64,000 nt of DNA from Cephalotus follicularis (GCA_001972305.1 BDDD01002693.1:167227-231226); one strand, 5' to 3'; shown: positions 1 to 11,572, counted from the stretch's first letter. Numbers and translations are program-made. The notes: generated by a model not told the origin, from the letters alone.

Positions 1-870
1 GAGTGCACAATGCCCCGGTGAAGCGAAGGTTCAACAGGGTTATTTACGTTTTTACAACCCCTCAGTATTTATGAAATGTTCTGATTCATGAGATATGATC
101 ATAAAAAGAAATAAAATGTTCTGTTTCATGAGATATGAGCAGAAAAGGAAATGAATGTGAAATGTTTTGGCTTTATAAAATAATACAAGACAATGGTTTT
201 CAAGGAAGTTATGTTTTCAAGTATGGCGGGGCTATATATACCAGAAAATGTATGATTTTAGAAATGTTTTGATGTTATGAAAATTATCAGAGAAATGGAT
301 TTCGAAATGAAATGTTCTAGTTTTATAAAACTAAAAGACGACTTTCAATGTTGTTCTGAAATGTATGATCTGGAAACGTTTTGATAAAGATTATCAAAAA
401 TAATGGATTTCGATAACTTTTATGACTATGATTCTTACTGAGCTATTTTGGTGCTCACTCCTTTCAATATTTTGTTTTCAACTAAAATTTTCCAGGAAGA
501 GATTGAACGAGGAAAGTCGAGCTTTAGCAGGAGTTCATAAGTGATTTTTTTGAAGAGAAATTATGTGATGAAATAACATTCTTTTTGTATAAACAGTTTA
601 TGACATTATCAATTAATGTTTTCCGCTGTGTAATGCTTTATGATAGATCCTGTGTAGATGTAAGATGTTGTCTATGAATATGATGATTTCAATGAGAGTA
701 TAATATTTAAAGTGTAGTATGGCAAGTTACAAGTTATTTATATGAGAAATTGGATAAATATTAGCAATTGGTAAGATTGCTAAAGGATTAAAGGTTTCAC
801 CCCCACGTAACGCACCGGATCCCCGAGGCTCGCTTTGAGCATAAAGTGGACTCGGATCGGGGGCGTTACA
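1..870 (+). mobile_element. Right-hand part of an LTR (Ty3/gypsy-type), cut by window start
   Basis: The stretch ends in GATCGGGGGCGTTACA, the GGGG-rich CA end seen on plus-strand gypsy LTRs in this window. Upstream, around 440-500, is a 'ttactgagct...gctcactcctttc...ttttccagga' passage of the kind found in the transcribed part of plant gypsy LTRs. No coding remains are visible. The left boundary lies outside the window, so length and target-site duplication cannot be checked. The family is inferred from the end sequence only. Confidence 0.55.
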
Positions 871-2592
871 TAATCAAACACGGTCCGAAGGGTGAGTAAC
901 GGAGCAGCTCCGCTGCACTCACACTTAGTCTACAATCATAGACAATAGTATACTGCAGATCTAGATTATGGATGTTGGGAACACGTGGCCCATGCGCATC
1001 GGAAGACTTAGCAATTTGGACATTAGGGTTTAGGGCTGATTAACTTTAAATTTCTCTCAATTGGTTAATCCCCATGCAATGGGATGCCCTAATCTAAATC
1101 CAAATTGTCCCAATAAATGCCAAGGAACTCTAATCAACATTCAAACAAACCGAAACCAAAACAAAGCATAAGAAAATTGGGATTCGAATAGGGTTGCCGC
1201 AAACCCTAACAAATTGGCACACATGTAGACTTACAAGGTGAACACACAATACCCTAGCCTAATGCCCAAGAAACCCAATTCCATACATCCCTAACCCTAA
1301 GGGATAAGAAGGATTCACCAATAAAACCCCATGGAGGTTCGGTTAGGGTTTACCAAAATCCTAACCAACACCCACTGCCATGGAACCACAGAGGGAGAAG
1401 AAGAAAAGGTTTTTACCAGAGGTGAAGACTCCTTCTTTCAAGATAAGCTCCTTATCCACTTTAATCCAAGAACTCCAAGCTCCTCCAAGCAAATCCTCAA
1501 ACCACGAATGAGGAAGATGAAGGCCAAGTGTTTAACCTAGTCTAAATCACTCTAGGTGTAGATAAGATGCAAGGTACAAAGTATCTCCACCTATAATGAC
1601 CTTTGAGTGGTGAAAGGAGGCTTGAAAATGACTGCAAATCGCACTAGGCGGTGTAGGAGTCAACGTGTCGGCGATAGGCGTCAACGCGTACGCAAGCAGG
1701 AAGAAGAAGAGAGACGACATGGAAGAGAGAGAAAGAAGAAGTATCAAAGTGTGTTCAACAAGCTTCTCTCAAGATATTTATAGTGGTGACTTTCTCTCTC
1801 CAACAAACCCATGCATCAGCCTGTCAAGGCGTCAACGCCATGCGTCTCATCTTATTTAGGTGTCAACACCAACGATAGGATGAAACAGGTGCCTAGTCTC
1901 ATTTGTCTTCGCGTCAATGCCTAAAACTGATAACATCAACGAGTAAAACTACTGGTTTTTAAATCGTCAACGCCATGCTCTCCGTAGCGTTAACCCCCAG
2001 CGGCTCAATCCAGTTATGGCATCGACTCATGCTCTCCAGGGCGTTGACATTTAAAGCTACTGGTTTTGTCAGCGTAAATGCAAGCCATTCGCGTTAACGC
2101 CCAGCAACTCAACTGGACATGGCGTGGATGCATGCTCTTCATGACGTCGACGCCTAAGACAAAGTTGAGACAATCTCTTCTATTTTCAAAACCCTTTTGC
2201 ATGGAATATTTCATCGTGGCATTGCATGGACCTAGATCCATCAAATGAAATACTCACTACAAAAGCAACATCTTCCTTGATGCTGTCCTTTCACTAAATG
2301 ATATGTGTCCCACCACATATCAACCTGTTCAAAGTCAGGCAGGACCTGAAAGCCTGTCGTTCTTCGGTATGATGATAAATTCCCAGTACACCCCGATATC
2401 TGGTTCGACCATTCTGACAGTCATCGACTATTAAAACAGTCCCGGTGTGAGTGCCAGTGGCCCCCAAATCTATGTATTACCACGTCTATCAATCATGGTT
2501 TGAATGGCCAGTTGCTTTATCCAGTCATCGGCATATGTGTGATGTTTCCCTAGTCATACTTGGCTCCGATCATAGCCTAGGGTTTGGATGAA
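871..2592 (-). mobile_element. LTR-like stretch on the minus strand, boundaries unresolved
   Basis: Read on the minus strand, the stretch has a TATA-box-like CACTATAAATA (near 1780) followed by a purine/pyrimidine-skewed leader, as in the U3-R part of a plant LTR. Between about 1650 and 2155 it carries a cluster of GTCAACGCC/GTTAACGCC/GTCGACGCC motifs like those in the better defined LTRs here. I found no clear TG...CA pair or target duplication, and none of its short open frames resembles a known protein. It could be one decayed LTR or parts of two. Confidence 0.4.
1650..2155. repeat. Cluster of GTCAACGCC-type motifs
   Basis: About ten copies of a short degenerate motif are spread through this stretch, for example GGCGTCAACGC near 1676, GCGTCAACGCC near 1831 and GACGTCGACGCC near 2144. 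Spacing is irregular, mostly 20 to 60 bases. It is the same motif family seen in the LTRs of elements A, D, E, G, H and K. Confidence 0.6.
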
Positions 2593-3857
2593 TGTCACCC
2601 CCTGGAATTGTTGTGATAGCTATGAATCTATGATCGCACTGAGACTATCGGTAGAACTCAAATGGGAACCTCTCGTTTCCAGTCCACCTATGCCTGATCG
2701 GGACTTTTAAGTCTGCAACGTACATAGATAAATAGAGCCGGTCACCTTCAGCCCAGGTGTGACGATCCCCTATTATGCACTCACCCATACATCTCAATGC
2801 TGCTCCCACAAGACCCAAAGACAACCCTTTTGCCAGCACCTGGCTAGTGCTGGGGAAGGCGAAAATCAAAGTCAAGCAGTCACTACACAATGCATGCTAG
2901 CCCCTCAAGTCAAAGGAGACAACGCAGGCTATATACCTACTAGTCACCATAGACTATACACTACCGAGACCATAGGAATGCTATTGACATTGGGTATTGA
3001 CTATCCAAATAGGTTTCTTATTGGTGGGTCTGTTCAGTGTCATGCTCTCTAGTATACACCTCACATTTAGCTTTAGGGATAAACCCAAATGACAACGAGA
3101 TAACCATCCTCCATTGCTAACCCGGGAGAAAGCTTAACGTGACAAGTCTTAACGGTTCATCAATGGACCAAAGAAAGTGAACCTATGACTTGGAACATTT
3201 GTCACAGGGAATAAGGATCTCATTCTCATTGCCCTCTCGGCACAAGATCCAACCCTTTGGATGTGACAGGGTGCTATATGACATACAGTTAATTACGTAT
3301 AATTATTCTGTTCCTTTTGGTTGGTTAGGATGAGCCACATAGCCTTGCCAATAAATAAATATGCTCATAGAATATAAAAGGGAATTCAAAATTGTATTAA
3401 TTAAGAATGTATGTACAACCCGTTGACATTATATGTTACAATCTTTTTTTTTTGATGATAACAAAACACCTATTGTGTTTGCTTGATGTGAAGTAATCAT
3501 TATCTAAGTTAACTTGTGTTGCAAGAAATTTGAAACTGTCATATCAGAACCTTGGGTGTCAACGCTTATGTTATACGCGTCAATGTGTTGGGAATAGGCA
3601 CATGTTCTGGGCTTGACAAGATGATTTACATCAATGTCATTAACTCTCCGCGTCAACGTGCTGGGAAATTTTGATTTTTGTCAACACCTTGAGGAAGACG
3701 TCAACGTCAATAGCTTGGACGTTAGCGCAGAAAACAAGTGGTGTCAACACCTTGTCTATAAACGTCAACACTACAATTGGACGTCAACGTAAATGGTGCA
3801 CATTTCGGACAATAGGTTTGGACGTAAACGCGAAGGTATTATGGTGTCAACATCTTG

Positions 3858-4229
3858 TGTGACACCCCACTTAAGAGTGGGAAAGAGGAAAGGGCTATCC
3901 ATGAGATGAAGCCACCATGAGGAAAGGGCTATCCATGAGATGGAGTCGCCCTTGTGACAGGAATAAACCGGATCCATCAAAAAAGGGAGAAGTATGGTTA
4001 TGCTATACAAGATATGATCCTAGAACCAAATCATATTAGGCGCCTTTTGATGGATTGGCTTAGGAGTTAGTGGAAACTCATAGGTTAAGCATGTTGCTCT
4101 TAGAGAACCAGGATGGGTGACCTCCTGGGACGTCTGACCAATCCATCAAGTAGGACAAAACCGTGATGTACCACGTCTGTGGGACAAAAACGGACAATCT
4201 CTCATGTGGTTAAGGTTCGGGTCATTACA
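3858..4229 (+). mobile_element. Cassandra-like solo LTR (TRIM)
   Basis: A 372-base unit begins TGTGACACCCCAC and ends TTCGGGTCATTACA. It is flanked by TCTTG at 3853-3857 and 4230-4234 and is absent from the matching place in element A's 3' LTR, so the insertion is clean. Bases 4083-4130 resemble the promoter part of plant 5S rRNA: GGTTAAGC (box A-like) and CCAGGATGGGTGACCTCCTG (box C). A 5S-derived segment within a short non-coding LTR is the hallmark of Cassandra elements. A 24-base phrase with GAGGAAAGGGCTATCCATGA is present twice, about 32 bases apart (from about 3885 and 3918). There is no coding capacity, as expected for the family. Confidence 0.85.
4047..4149 (+). ncRNA. 5S rRNA-like segment enclosed by a 12-bp inverted repeat
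   Basis: TTGATGGATTGG at 4047-4058 is perfectly complementary to CCAATCCATCAA at 4138-4149. Between them lie the 5S-like box A (TTAAGC) and box C (GGATGGGTGACC) phrases. In true 5S rRNA the 5' and 3' ends pair as helix I, and the enclosed length here (103 bases in total) is close to the roughly 120 of 5S rRNA. The left third does not resemble 5S. It is a 5S-derived retroelement sequence, not a ribosomal gene. Whether it is transcribed by Pol III is unknown. Confidence 0.6.
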
Positions 4230-4502
4230 TCTTGATCTTATACATCAACGCCATTAATACGCGTCAACGTGAATAGAACTGAAGATGAGCAAAAGCTTGG
4301 AGTGTTAATGTAGAAAGCTACAGGAGTCAACGCATAAGAGGATAGGCGTCAACGCCATTCGTACACGTCAACACCAATGACAGTTAGACATGAAATATGC
4401 AAATTTTGAAGGTGCTAAAATGGTGTGATCCTTTCCATTCTTGATTCAAACGGCTCTTTGACGTTCCCTGAACTCTAGCAACGGCTACATGCTTCTAAAG
4501 AC

Positions 4503-4510
4503 TATAAATA
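4503..4510 (+). promoter_or_regulatory. TATA box of element A 5' LTR
   Basis: TATAAATA followed by GAGGCTGAAGCAAGC lies in the second half of the LTR, the usual place for the U3/R border of copia LTRs. Transcription would start about 25-35 bases downstream. Confidence 0.6.
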
Positions 4511-5108
4511 GAGGCTGAAGCAAGCTAAAAAATAAGAATCCAATCCAAGCAAAGTATCAAAGCAAGTCTACAAGTGTTCTATCATTCTTATGAGCTTTTG
4601 TTCTTGTTATATTTGTTTTCTGAGTTTCATTTTCATATACAACCTTTTAGAGGTAACAGAAAACACAAACACAACTTCTTATATGTGTAACCCAAGGTCG
4701 TTAGTACCTTAACTTCAAGAGTTAGGATTTAGCTTTGAATATCCGAGTTGGGATTGAACTCGCAAAGTCCAAGTTTGGATTGAACTTGTAAAAATCTAGA
4801 GTTACTATTTGTGATCGTTGGGAATACATTCTAGTGGAACCTCAAGTTGTGGCTTGGGAGAGTGGACGTAGGCATCGTTGGGCCAAACCACTATAACTTT
4901 GTTTGCCATTTCTTCTCTTACTCTTTTAATTATTTGCAAGTTATTTTCTTGTTTATGATTGTTTAAGTGTATCTTGTATTGTTTATTACTTGCATCTGTT
5001 AAAGTTTGATTGCTTTTATCACTCTTGTTTTTAAGTTTCAAAAAGAGGTGGTTATTTTCCGCATAACCAATTCACCCCCCTCTTGGTTGCCTTTGTGGAC
5101 CTATCAAT

Positions 5109-5120
5109 TGGTATCAAAGC
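5109..5120 (+). promoter_or_regulatory. Primer binding site of element A
   Basis: TGGTATCAAAGC, two bases after the LTR, closely matches the plant initiator-tRNA-Met complement TGGTATCAGAGC used by most plant LTR retrotransposons. Confidence 0.8.
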
Positions 5121-5160
5121 GTATCTTATTATTATTCTTAATTGAAGTAAGTCTGATCCT

Positions 5161-6671
5161 ATGGCAACCTTTTTCCATGATAATATTAGTCAATCTATCA
5201 ACAAGCCTCCTAGCTTTGATGGAAACAATTATAGTTATTGGAAAACTCGTATGACTATTTTTATTCAATCCTTGGATTATCAACTGTGGAACATTATCAC
5301 AAGTGGTCCTGAAATTCCTACTAAAATAGTTGATGGTCAAAGGGTTCTAAAAATGAACAATGAGTTTATGATCATGACTACAAATTGCTTCAGTTAAATA
5401 CTAAAGCTAAGCATGTAATTTTCTATGCTTTAAGTCCTAGTGAATTTAATCGTGTTTCATCCCTTGATTATGCTAAGGAAATGTGGGATAGGTTAATGGT
5501 TACCTACGAAGGAACCAACAAGGTAAAGGACACTAAGATAAACCGATTAGTGCATGATTATGAGCTATTTACTATGCTTGAAAATAAAAACATTTCTAGT
5601 ATGTATGCTCGCTTTAATGATATTATAAATGCGTTAAAAGGCCTTAGAAAGGTCTATACTAATCATGAACTTGTGAGCAAGATTCTCTGGTGTCTCCCAA
5701 AGACTTGGGAACCAAAAGTCATGGCAATAGAGGAAGCGAAAGATTTGTCTACTCTTCCTTTAGAAGATTTGCTGGGATCATTGATGACTCATGAGTTACG
5801 AATGAATGATCAAGTAAAGAATGAGCCAAAGAAGAAGACGATTTCTTTGAAAGCTTTGAAAGATGAAGAAAGCGATAAAGATAAAGATGAAATGGCCTTA
5901 CTTACAAAGAGAATTAGAAGAATTCTACTCGACAAGAAAAACTTCTCAAATAAGCAATTGAAGAAGTTCCAATCGAAAGGAGATTCGAGCAAAAGTGACA
6001 AAGAAGAAAAAGAGGTAATATGTTACGAATGCAACAAACCGGGTCACATAAGGCCAAATTGTCCTAAATTGAAGAAAAAGAAGGACAAGAAGAAAGCAAT
6101 GATCGCAACTTGGAGCGATAGTGACGATTCGAGTTCGGACGAAGACGAAAATGAAGAAATTGTCAATATAGCTTTTATGGCTATGGAAGACAACAATGAG
6201 GTATGTTCAACTTCTCTTAGTTATAATGATCTTCAAAATGAATACAATGAATTGATTGATGTTTTGGATGATCTTAATAAAGAATATCAACTTTTAAAGA
6301 AAATAGCTAAGGATAAAGCTAAGAAAAATATGGATTTGAAAAATCATGTTTTGAATATGAAAAATGATGAATGTTTGATTGAAAAGGTTTCTACTTTAGA
6401 AAAAGAGAATTCAAATTTGAAAATAGAAATAGATGCTTTGAAAAAGACATTTTCAAAATTTTCTTATAGTAGTAACAAACTAGATAAGTTGCTAGGAATG
6501 CAACGTTGTCTGTTTGACAAAGCCAGTTTAGGCTTTGATGAAATGAACAAGGTTCAACATTTCAACAAGTTATTAGAAAAAAGAAAAAGAATATGGATAA
6601 TTACAATTATTTTAGAAAGTTTGGGCATGATTCTACTAATTGTTGGTTTAAAAGAACGAGTACAAAGATAA
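5161..6671 (+). pseudogene. Element A gag remains (UBN2/DUF4219-type with zinc knuckle)
   Basis: Copia gag. The start region contains PPSFDGNNYSYWKTRM, the N-terminal signature of plant copia gag, followed by the helical UBN2-type core (KEMWDRLMVTYEGTNKVKD) and a lysine-rich linker. A CCHC zinc knuckle (CYECNKPGHIRPNC) is at 6021-6062, followed by an acidic stretch and a coiled-coil-like tail. Gag packages the element RNA into cytoplasmic particles. It parallels the gag of element B block for block. Broken fossil. Confidence 0.8.
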
Positions 6672-7347
6672 AAAAGGATATGGGTTGTGAAAGGAACTTT
6701 TCCTACTAATGCAAAAGGACCCAAAACCTTTTGGGTACCAAAAAGATGAACTTTTTGTCTTGTAGGTGTGCTTGAGGAGAATTGGACATAAAGATGATCC
6801 AAGCACACACTTTCTGTAAGTGTTTTAATGCTTTAATTGATATGATTCATGTGTTGTTTGGTGAATGTTTAAAGTATGCAAAATTTTGTTTGCTGCCATA
6901 TTTCTAAATGCTTTGATGTGCTAAAGTTTTTAAAGAAAAGGTTTTGAAAAATCAAAGTTTTCTGTTTTCGCGTCAACGCTATATATTAACGTTAACGTTA
7001 ATATAAACGTTAACGTATAAACTATCTTTTGTTTTTTACGTGTTAACGAAAATATTTTCCCTTCTGTATTTTTAGCGTCAACGCTACATATTAGCATTAA
7101 CGTTATTTTTTTTTCACGTCAACTATGGCGTTAACGTTATTACCCCATGTACATGTATGTACACGATTAACGTCAACACGTATGTTAGACGTCGACGCCT
7201 AAACTCCAGATATATAAAGATTTGGGGATTCTCGTCGACACACATTCTTTTTGGCGTTAACCTAAGTTTTCCCTCTCTCAAATTTTCTCTCAAAAAATCA
7301 ATTTCAAACCAAAAAATCTTCTATTTTTACCATCAAATCGATCTACA
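6672..7347 (+). repeat. Motif-rich spacer between gag and the 3' ORF of element A
   Basis: No coding sequence is visible except the end of the gag-type tail (to about 6750). From 6968 to about 7260 there are many GTCAACGCT, TTAACGTTAACG and GACGTCGACGCC motifs, several of them palindromic, such as TTAACGTTAACGTTAA at about 6988-7003. The spacer ends with a pyrimidine-rich leader (7270-7340) just before the ATG at 7348. Confidence 0.6.
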
Positions 7348-7617
7348 ATGCCAAAGAAGCACATACTGGTTGGAAAGACTCATGCTGGGGCTAAATACAA
7401 GGATAGCTATGCAAGGAGGAAAGTGCTGTGTGGAAGAATTATGGATTTTGACCTTACAACATGTGATAACTTCTCTTTAGAACAATGGTTTTCTGCTATA
7501 GGATGGAGAGACTATTTCATAATCAAATTCCTTACTATGTTGAGTTAGTGAAAAAGTTTTATACTAATTTGCTCAATGTTAGTGGAGACTGTGATTCTGT
7601 GGAAATTAAGACGAAAG
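7348..7617 (+). pseudogene. Element A 3' ORF, first part (before solo LTR K)
   Basis: The frame opens with MPKKHILVGKTHAGAKYK, rich in basic residues. Its following residues (RRKVLCGRIMDFDL, then YVELVKKFYTNL further on) align by eye with the N-terminal part of the equivalent ORF in element B (YIKLVKEFYSNL). It is interrupted by insertion of solo LTR K. It lies downstream of the gag region, where some SIRE elements carry an env-like ORF, but I see no signal peptide or membrane segment. Confidence 0.6.
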
Positions 7618-7667
7618 TGTAAGCCCCCAATGTATATATTTGTATATTTGAAAAAAAAAAACCATCA

Positions 7668-7695
7668 GGCACATAACACAAGTGTGTTATGCGCC
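7668..7695 (+). other. Subterminal hairpin of solo LTR K
   Basis: CATAACAC (7672-7679) pairs with GTGTTATG (7684-7691) across a 4-base loop. The outer GGC/GCC bases extend the stem after one mismatch. Both LTRs of element E have a hairpin of different sequence at the same place. Confidence 0.6.
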
Positions 7696-9049
7696 AGGCG
7701 TATCACTTGCGCCAAAGACAGAGTGCGGGAGAGAAAGCGAGAGAGAGCGGGAGAGATGGCGCTGGAGAGAAGGAATGCGCCAGGCGAAGCGACGACGGCC
7801 GGAGGACGTGCGGTGCTCGCCTCAACCGACGGTAACTCTCTCTTCCTCCTTTCTCTTTCCTTCTTCTTCGCCAGACCCCACTGTCACCCCGCTGTCGTAC
7901 GTTCCACCATCGATTAGCATCACGGGAAGGTCCGGTCATCACCTAGGAGGCTGGCAACACCTATTTCAGTGATTGGTTTGGAGCCATTCGGCCAGAAACG
8001 GCCGGATTCCTACTGATGAGTTGACTCAGTGAACCAACTCGCTGCCGCCTTTGACCACGCGTTTAGCGCCGAGACTCGGTGAGTTAGAGGGATAGATGTG
8101 TTTGTCTAGTGGTTGTGATGCGTTTTATGGTGGTGGCTAGAGCTGTGGTTGATCGGCAAGTCAACTCAGTGTGTTGAACTCATTGGCCGGTCGTGACAGC
8201 GCGTTCTACGGCGAGTCATGGCGGATCTCTGGCAGTGACACGTAGAATTGATGGTTGTGTGGAGATTTTGGGTGGTGACCGAAGTTGTGGTTGACCGGTG
8301 AGTTGACTCAGTGAGTTGACTCACTGCCAACTGTGACTGTGTGATTCACAGTGAGTCACGGCTACCAGTGCATAGATTGGCCAATTTGGAGCCTGTTTAT
8401 GGCGTGGTCGGAGTTTCGATGTGTTGGTCAAAAATTGGTCGGAACTCCGGTGACGACAATGTGTATTTGCTACATTTGTGTAAGTCGTAACAGAATGTGT
8501 GATGGTTATTGCAGTGATACGAGGAGAGAAAGAGAACTCCGTTGACAAAAGATGGAGCTGTACTCGTGACAGCGAGTGAAGCTTAGAGGAGGTGGCAGTT
8601 CGTGGATTCTGCTGCAAGTCCTCCCGACTCACAAGCTCAACCGTTAACATGTAGGTATACATATGTTCCGATGGTACGTGCTTAGATAGCTGTTGCCTTG
8701 ATCCCATTTGTATACGCCGGGATGGGACGGTGGTGTACGAATGGTAGATCACTAGAGTAGGTTATGCTACTTGCATTACATTCATGCATTCTAAATGGTT
8801 ATGTGGATTGATATGTGTACGTATTGTAATTATATGAATGCATGATTGTACATATATATACATACGAGTATACAAAGGGATGTGGATATTGTATATGGTA
8901 TAAGGTTTAGATGTTGAATTGAGTGAAGATGAGTTCTTGCCTTCTCTCAATTCACGGGCTATGGGATGAATCTTAAAGGGCTTTGAACTGTTTTAGATAT
9001 GGTTTTCACTGAATTGCGAACTGTTTTGCAAAACGATATTTTTCCAAAA

Positions 9050-9190
9050 CCGTCGACGCTTTCTTCTTAACTGTCGACGCTTTTATGTGTTAAACCTAAC
9101 AGTCGACGCCTTATGCTTTCAAACAAATCGTTGATGCTTTATGCTTATGCTTTTTAAAATTATCTACGCCTAGGGCTAAGCATCGACGCT
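9050..9190 (+). repeat. GTCGACGC motif cluster in K
   Basis: About six copies of GTCGACGC(T/C) or one-base variants (GTTGATGC, ATCGACGC), spaced 20 to 35 bases apart. Equivalent clusters are at 34010-34130 and 40036-40180 in the LTRs of E. Confidence 0.7.
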
Positions 9191-9759
9191 TAGTGCCCAG
9201 TTTTAGTTAAACTCAACTATTTTATATGGTTTTGATCCGAAATGGATCTCTATACAAATGGATTTCATAGGAAGCCTCCCTAAGGCCTTGTAGCCTATGA
9301 AAATCCTCTTGTGACATTTTTAAACTACGGATCAACCTGCAAAATGAATCTTTAAAGGAAGTTTCATAAAAAGGGGATTTTATACAATGGTTTTAAAAAA
9401 TGGTTATGATAGTTCCATTGGGACATCTGGACGCGGATTCTCCCATTTGGACTTCCTTTCCATTCATTATAACTTCGATAGGGACCAATCAAATGATATA
9501 TGAAAATATATTACAAAATGGATTATGGAAATGAAAATGGCCATTAAATATGAAAAATGATTTATGACTACGAAATGATCTTTACTTGATTGACGGACGT
9601 GGATCCAAGAGATCCTTTACAAAACGGTCCCTATTATTTAAAAGCATACATGATTTTGGGTTATAACTATGGGATACATTGTTGATTATGCCGTATGAGA
9701 CTATAGAGATAACCCGTTCCTGACTTTCATTTCCGTCGTGAATGTCAGGAACGATAGAC

Positions 9760-9918
9760 CATATACATTGCGTGGACGCCACATATTGGGTGGACCCATA
9801 TACATTGCGTGGACCCCACACATTGGGTGGACCCACATACGTTGCGCAGACCCCACACATTGGGTGGACCTGTATGACCCGTATACATTGCGTGGACCCC
9901 ACACATTGGGTCGACCCT
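9760..9918 (+). repeat. 36-base tandem array in K (about 4 units)
   Basis: Units read ATACATTGCGTGGACCCCAC followed by ACATTGGGTGGACCC with small changes. The same array in E has about six units in the 5' LTR and five in the 3' LTR, with ACTACGTGG in place of ATTGCGTGG. Confidence 0.8.
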
Positions 9919-10309
9919 TACAAATCATGAAATAAATGACGTGGTCAGTGTTATCTCATTCCTCACTCCTCCACGACACCAAAAGTGCGTCGAGGGTGGG
10001 ATGGACCCTATGGACTGATTGTCCCTATGATTGATATGGATTGTTATATGGATTCTCTGCAGGCCTATGGCCTTGACGTGATTAGGACTAGCTAAATATA
10101 CCCCGCTTAGGGACGGCTGGTATATTGAAGCTGTCCACGATTGCCATTTATACACATGACATCACATGGCATATTGATACACATATATATATTGTTCACA
10201 CATGAATTATGGTTACATTGGTTACATGCACAACATACTGCTACCATGTTACATGCTTCACATACTATTATGCTGTTGCATTGCATGACATATCATATAG
10301 CTTTCCTCC

Positions 10310-10440
10310 ATATGGGTTGTACGGCTGCGGTTATGGACTAAATGGTTACGAATCGTGCGGTTATGGAATGGTTACGAATCGTGTGGTTATGGAACGAGTA
10401 TGATATGGTTGCGGATCATATCATTATGGATCGTGATGGT
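10310..10440 (+). repeat. Short GGTTATGGA/GGTTACGAATCGTG repeats in K
   Basis: A phrase of about 25 bases (GGTTACGAATCGTGCGGTTA and close variants) recurs three to four times. Equivalent runs occur in E near 35435-35530 and 41430-41530. Confidence 0.6.
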
Positions 10441-10779
10441 CCGGATTGTGATGGTATATGGATATTGATGGTGGCAGTGGCTAGAGAGGTCAGTGTTAGA
10501 GAAGGTCCATCTTCTTTTCCCTGTTCTACTTATAGATGCTACTCTAATCTGCTAGTGGAATAAGGACCTTTGCCTAGAACGCGAAAAGCGCCTAGTCTGT
10601 TACCTTGGTAGAGAAGGCCGAGAAGAGCCAATACGCTTGAAAGGATTTTAGAATGATATGGACGCTGAATGATGATGGCATCGTGTTGGAATCGCATGGA
10701 TATGGTTAGTGAATGGTACTTATGGAAAATGACATGTTTCTAAATGCTAGCGTTCATAGCCTGGTCTATATCGATAGTC

Positions 10780-10860
10780 ATGCACACATCTCTCATATCG
10801 AACACACATCTCTCATATTGTACACACATCTCTCGTATTGTACATACATCTCATATGGCA
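10780..10860 (+). repeat. ACACATCTCTCATATTGT tandem repeat in K
   Basis: About four units of roughly 18-20 bases. In E the same place holds about two units (35845-35880 and 41840-41875), so copy number varies between family members. Confidence 0.65.
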
Positions 10861-11572
10861 TACTTATCTGCTGCACTCCTATATGTACCTTGCATATGTG
10901 TATCCTACACAACCTTCGGGTTGCTGACCCATTGCATTGTATTGTAATGTAATGGGTCAGGTTCAGGTCCAGGTGACGCGGAACAGTGACCAGCCAGGTT
11001 AAATCGCAGGGTAAGGATTTACATCTCCTCCGACCTATTTTGTATAAATGTGATATTGTAAAAGGACAGATATTGAATATGGATGTATTTATAGTTATTG
11101 TATAAGAGACAAATGTAAAGATGAAAGAGAGATATGTTTATGTTCAGCTATTGACCTGCCGACTTCTGGCAGCGCTTGTCTAATAAGTGTGTTGATGTAA
11201 AGGACATGGAAGGGTCCATACATTTTGATATATTACTGATTCCTCCTTCAGGAGTGTGGTTGTTGAGGGCTGAGCCCATATATGAAATGTGTTTTTCTTT
11301 ACAGGGGGATATAGTCCGATAAACGAATACTTCATGCCGAAATTTCGGGAGATTTTAAGAGTTAGTTTTTATTTGGATTGATTATTCCGCTGATGTTATA
11401 TAATGACTCTTCCGCTTGTATGACTTTGATTTAACGTTTTATATGTATAGCACTTTGGGATATGATTGATAAATGATATGGAGTATGAATTATGTGTGAT
11501 TGAACGGACTGAATGGATGGTATCTCACGCGTCGGATCGTGGGGGTCCGCCTTCGCGGTTCGGGGCGTGACA

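Larger units (their letters stand above)
3421..5106 (+). repeat. Element A 5' LTR (holds Cassandra-like insert)
   Basis: About 1.31 kb once the 372-base insert at 3858-4229 is set aside, matching the 1.31-kb 3' LTR at 13060-14367. It carries GTCAACG-type motifs at 3550-3850 and 4245-4375, a TATA box near 4503 and a CA end directly before the primer site. Confidence 0.85.
7618..11572 (+). mobile_element. Element K: 3.95-kb solo LTR of the E family
   Basis: The unit begins TGTAAGCCCCCAATG and ends GGTTCGGGGCGTGACA, like both LTRs of element E (3.88 kb each), and similarity runs the whole length. The flanks GAAAG (7613-7617) and AAAAG (11573-11577) are a near-perfect target duplication. No internal region or second LTR is present, so this is a solo LTR left by recombination between two LTRs. 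It sits inside the 3' ORF of element A. It contains a subterminal hairpin, a GTCGACGC cluster (9050-9190), a 36-base tandem array (9760-9918) and two shorter repeat arrays. Open frames inside are not conserved in phase with E and look non-coding. Confidence 0.88.

Noticed and set aside
1286-1302. CCCTAACCCTAAGGG as telomere repeat
   Set aside because: Only about two CCCTAA-like units; too short for an interstitial telomere tract.
1331-1540. 69-codon open frame near the left end
   Set aside because: No recognisable domain, and it lies in an LTR-like stretch that reads on the opposite strand.
9738-9935. Overlapping open frames on both strands over the 36-base array in K
   Set aside because: Open in several frames only because the unit length is near a multiple of three and lacks stops; the peptide is a simple repeat.
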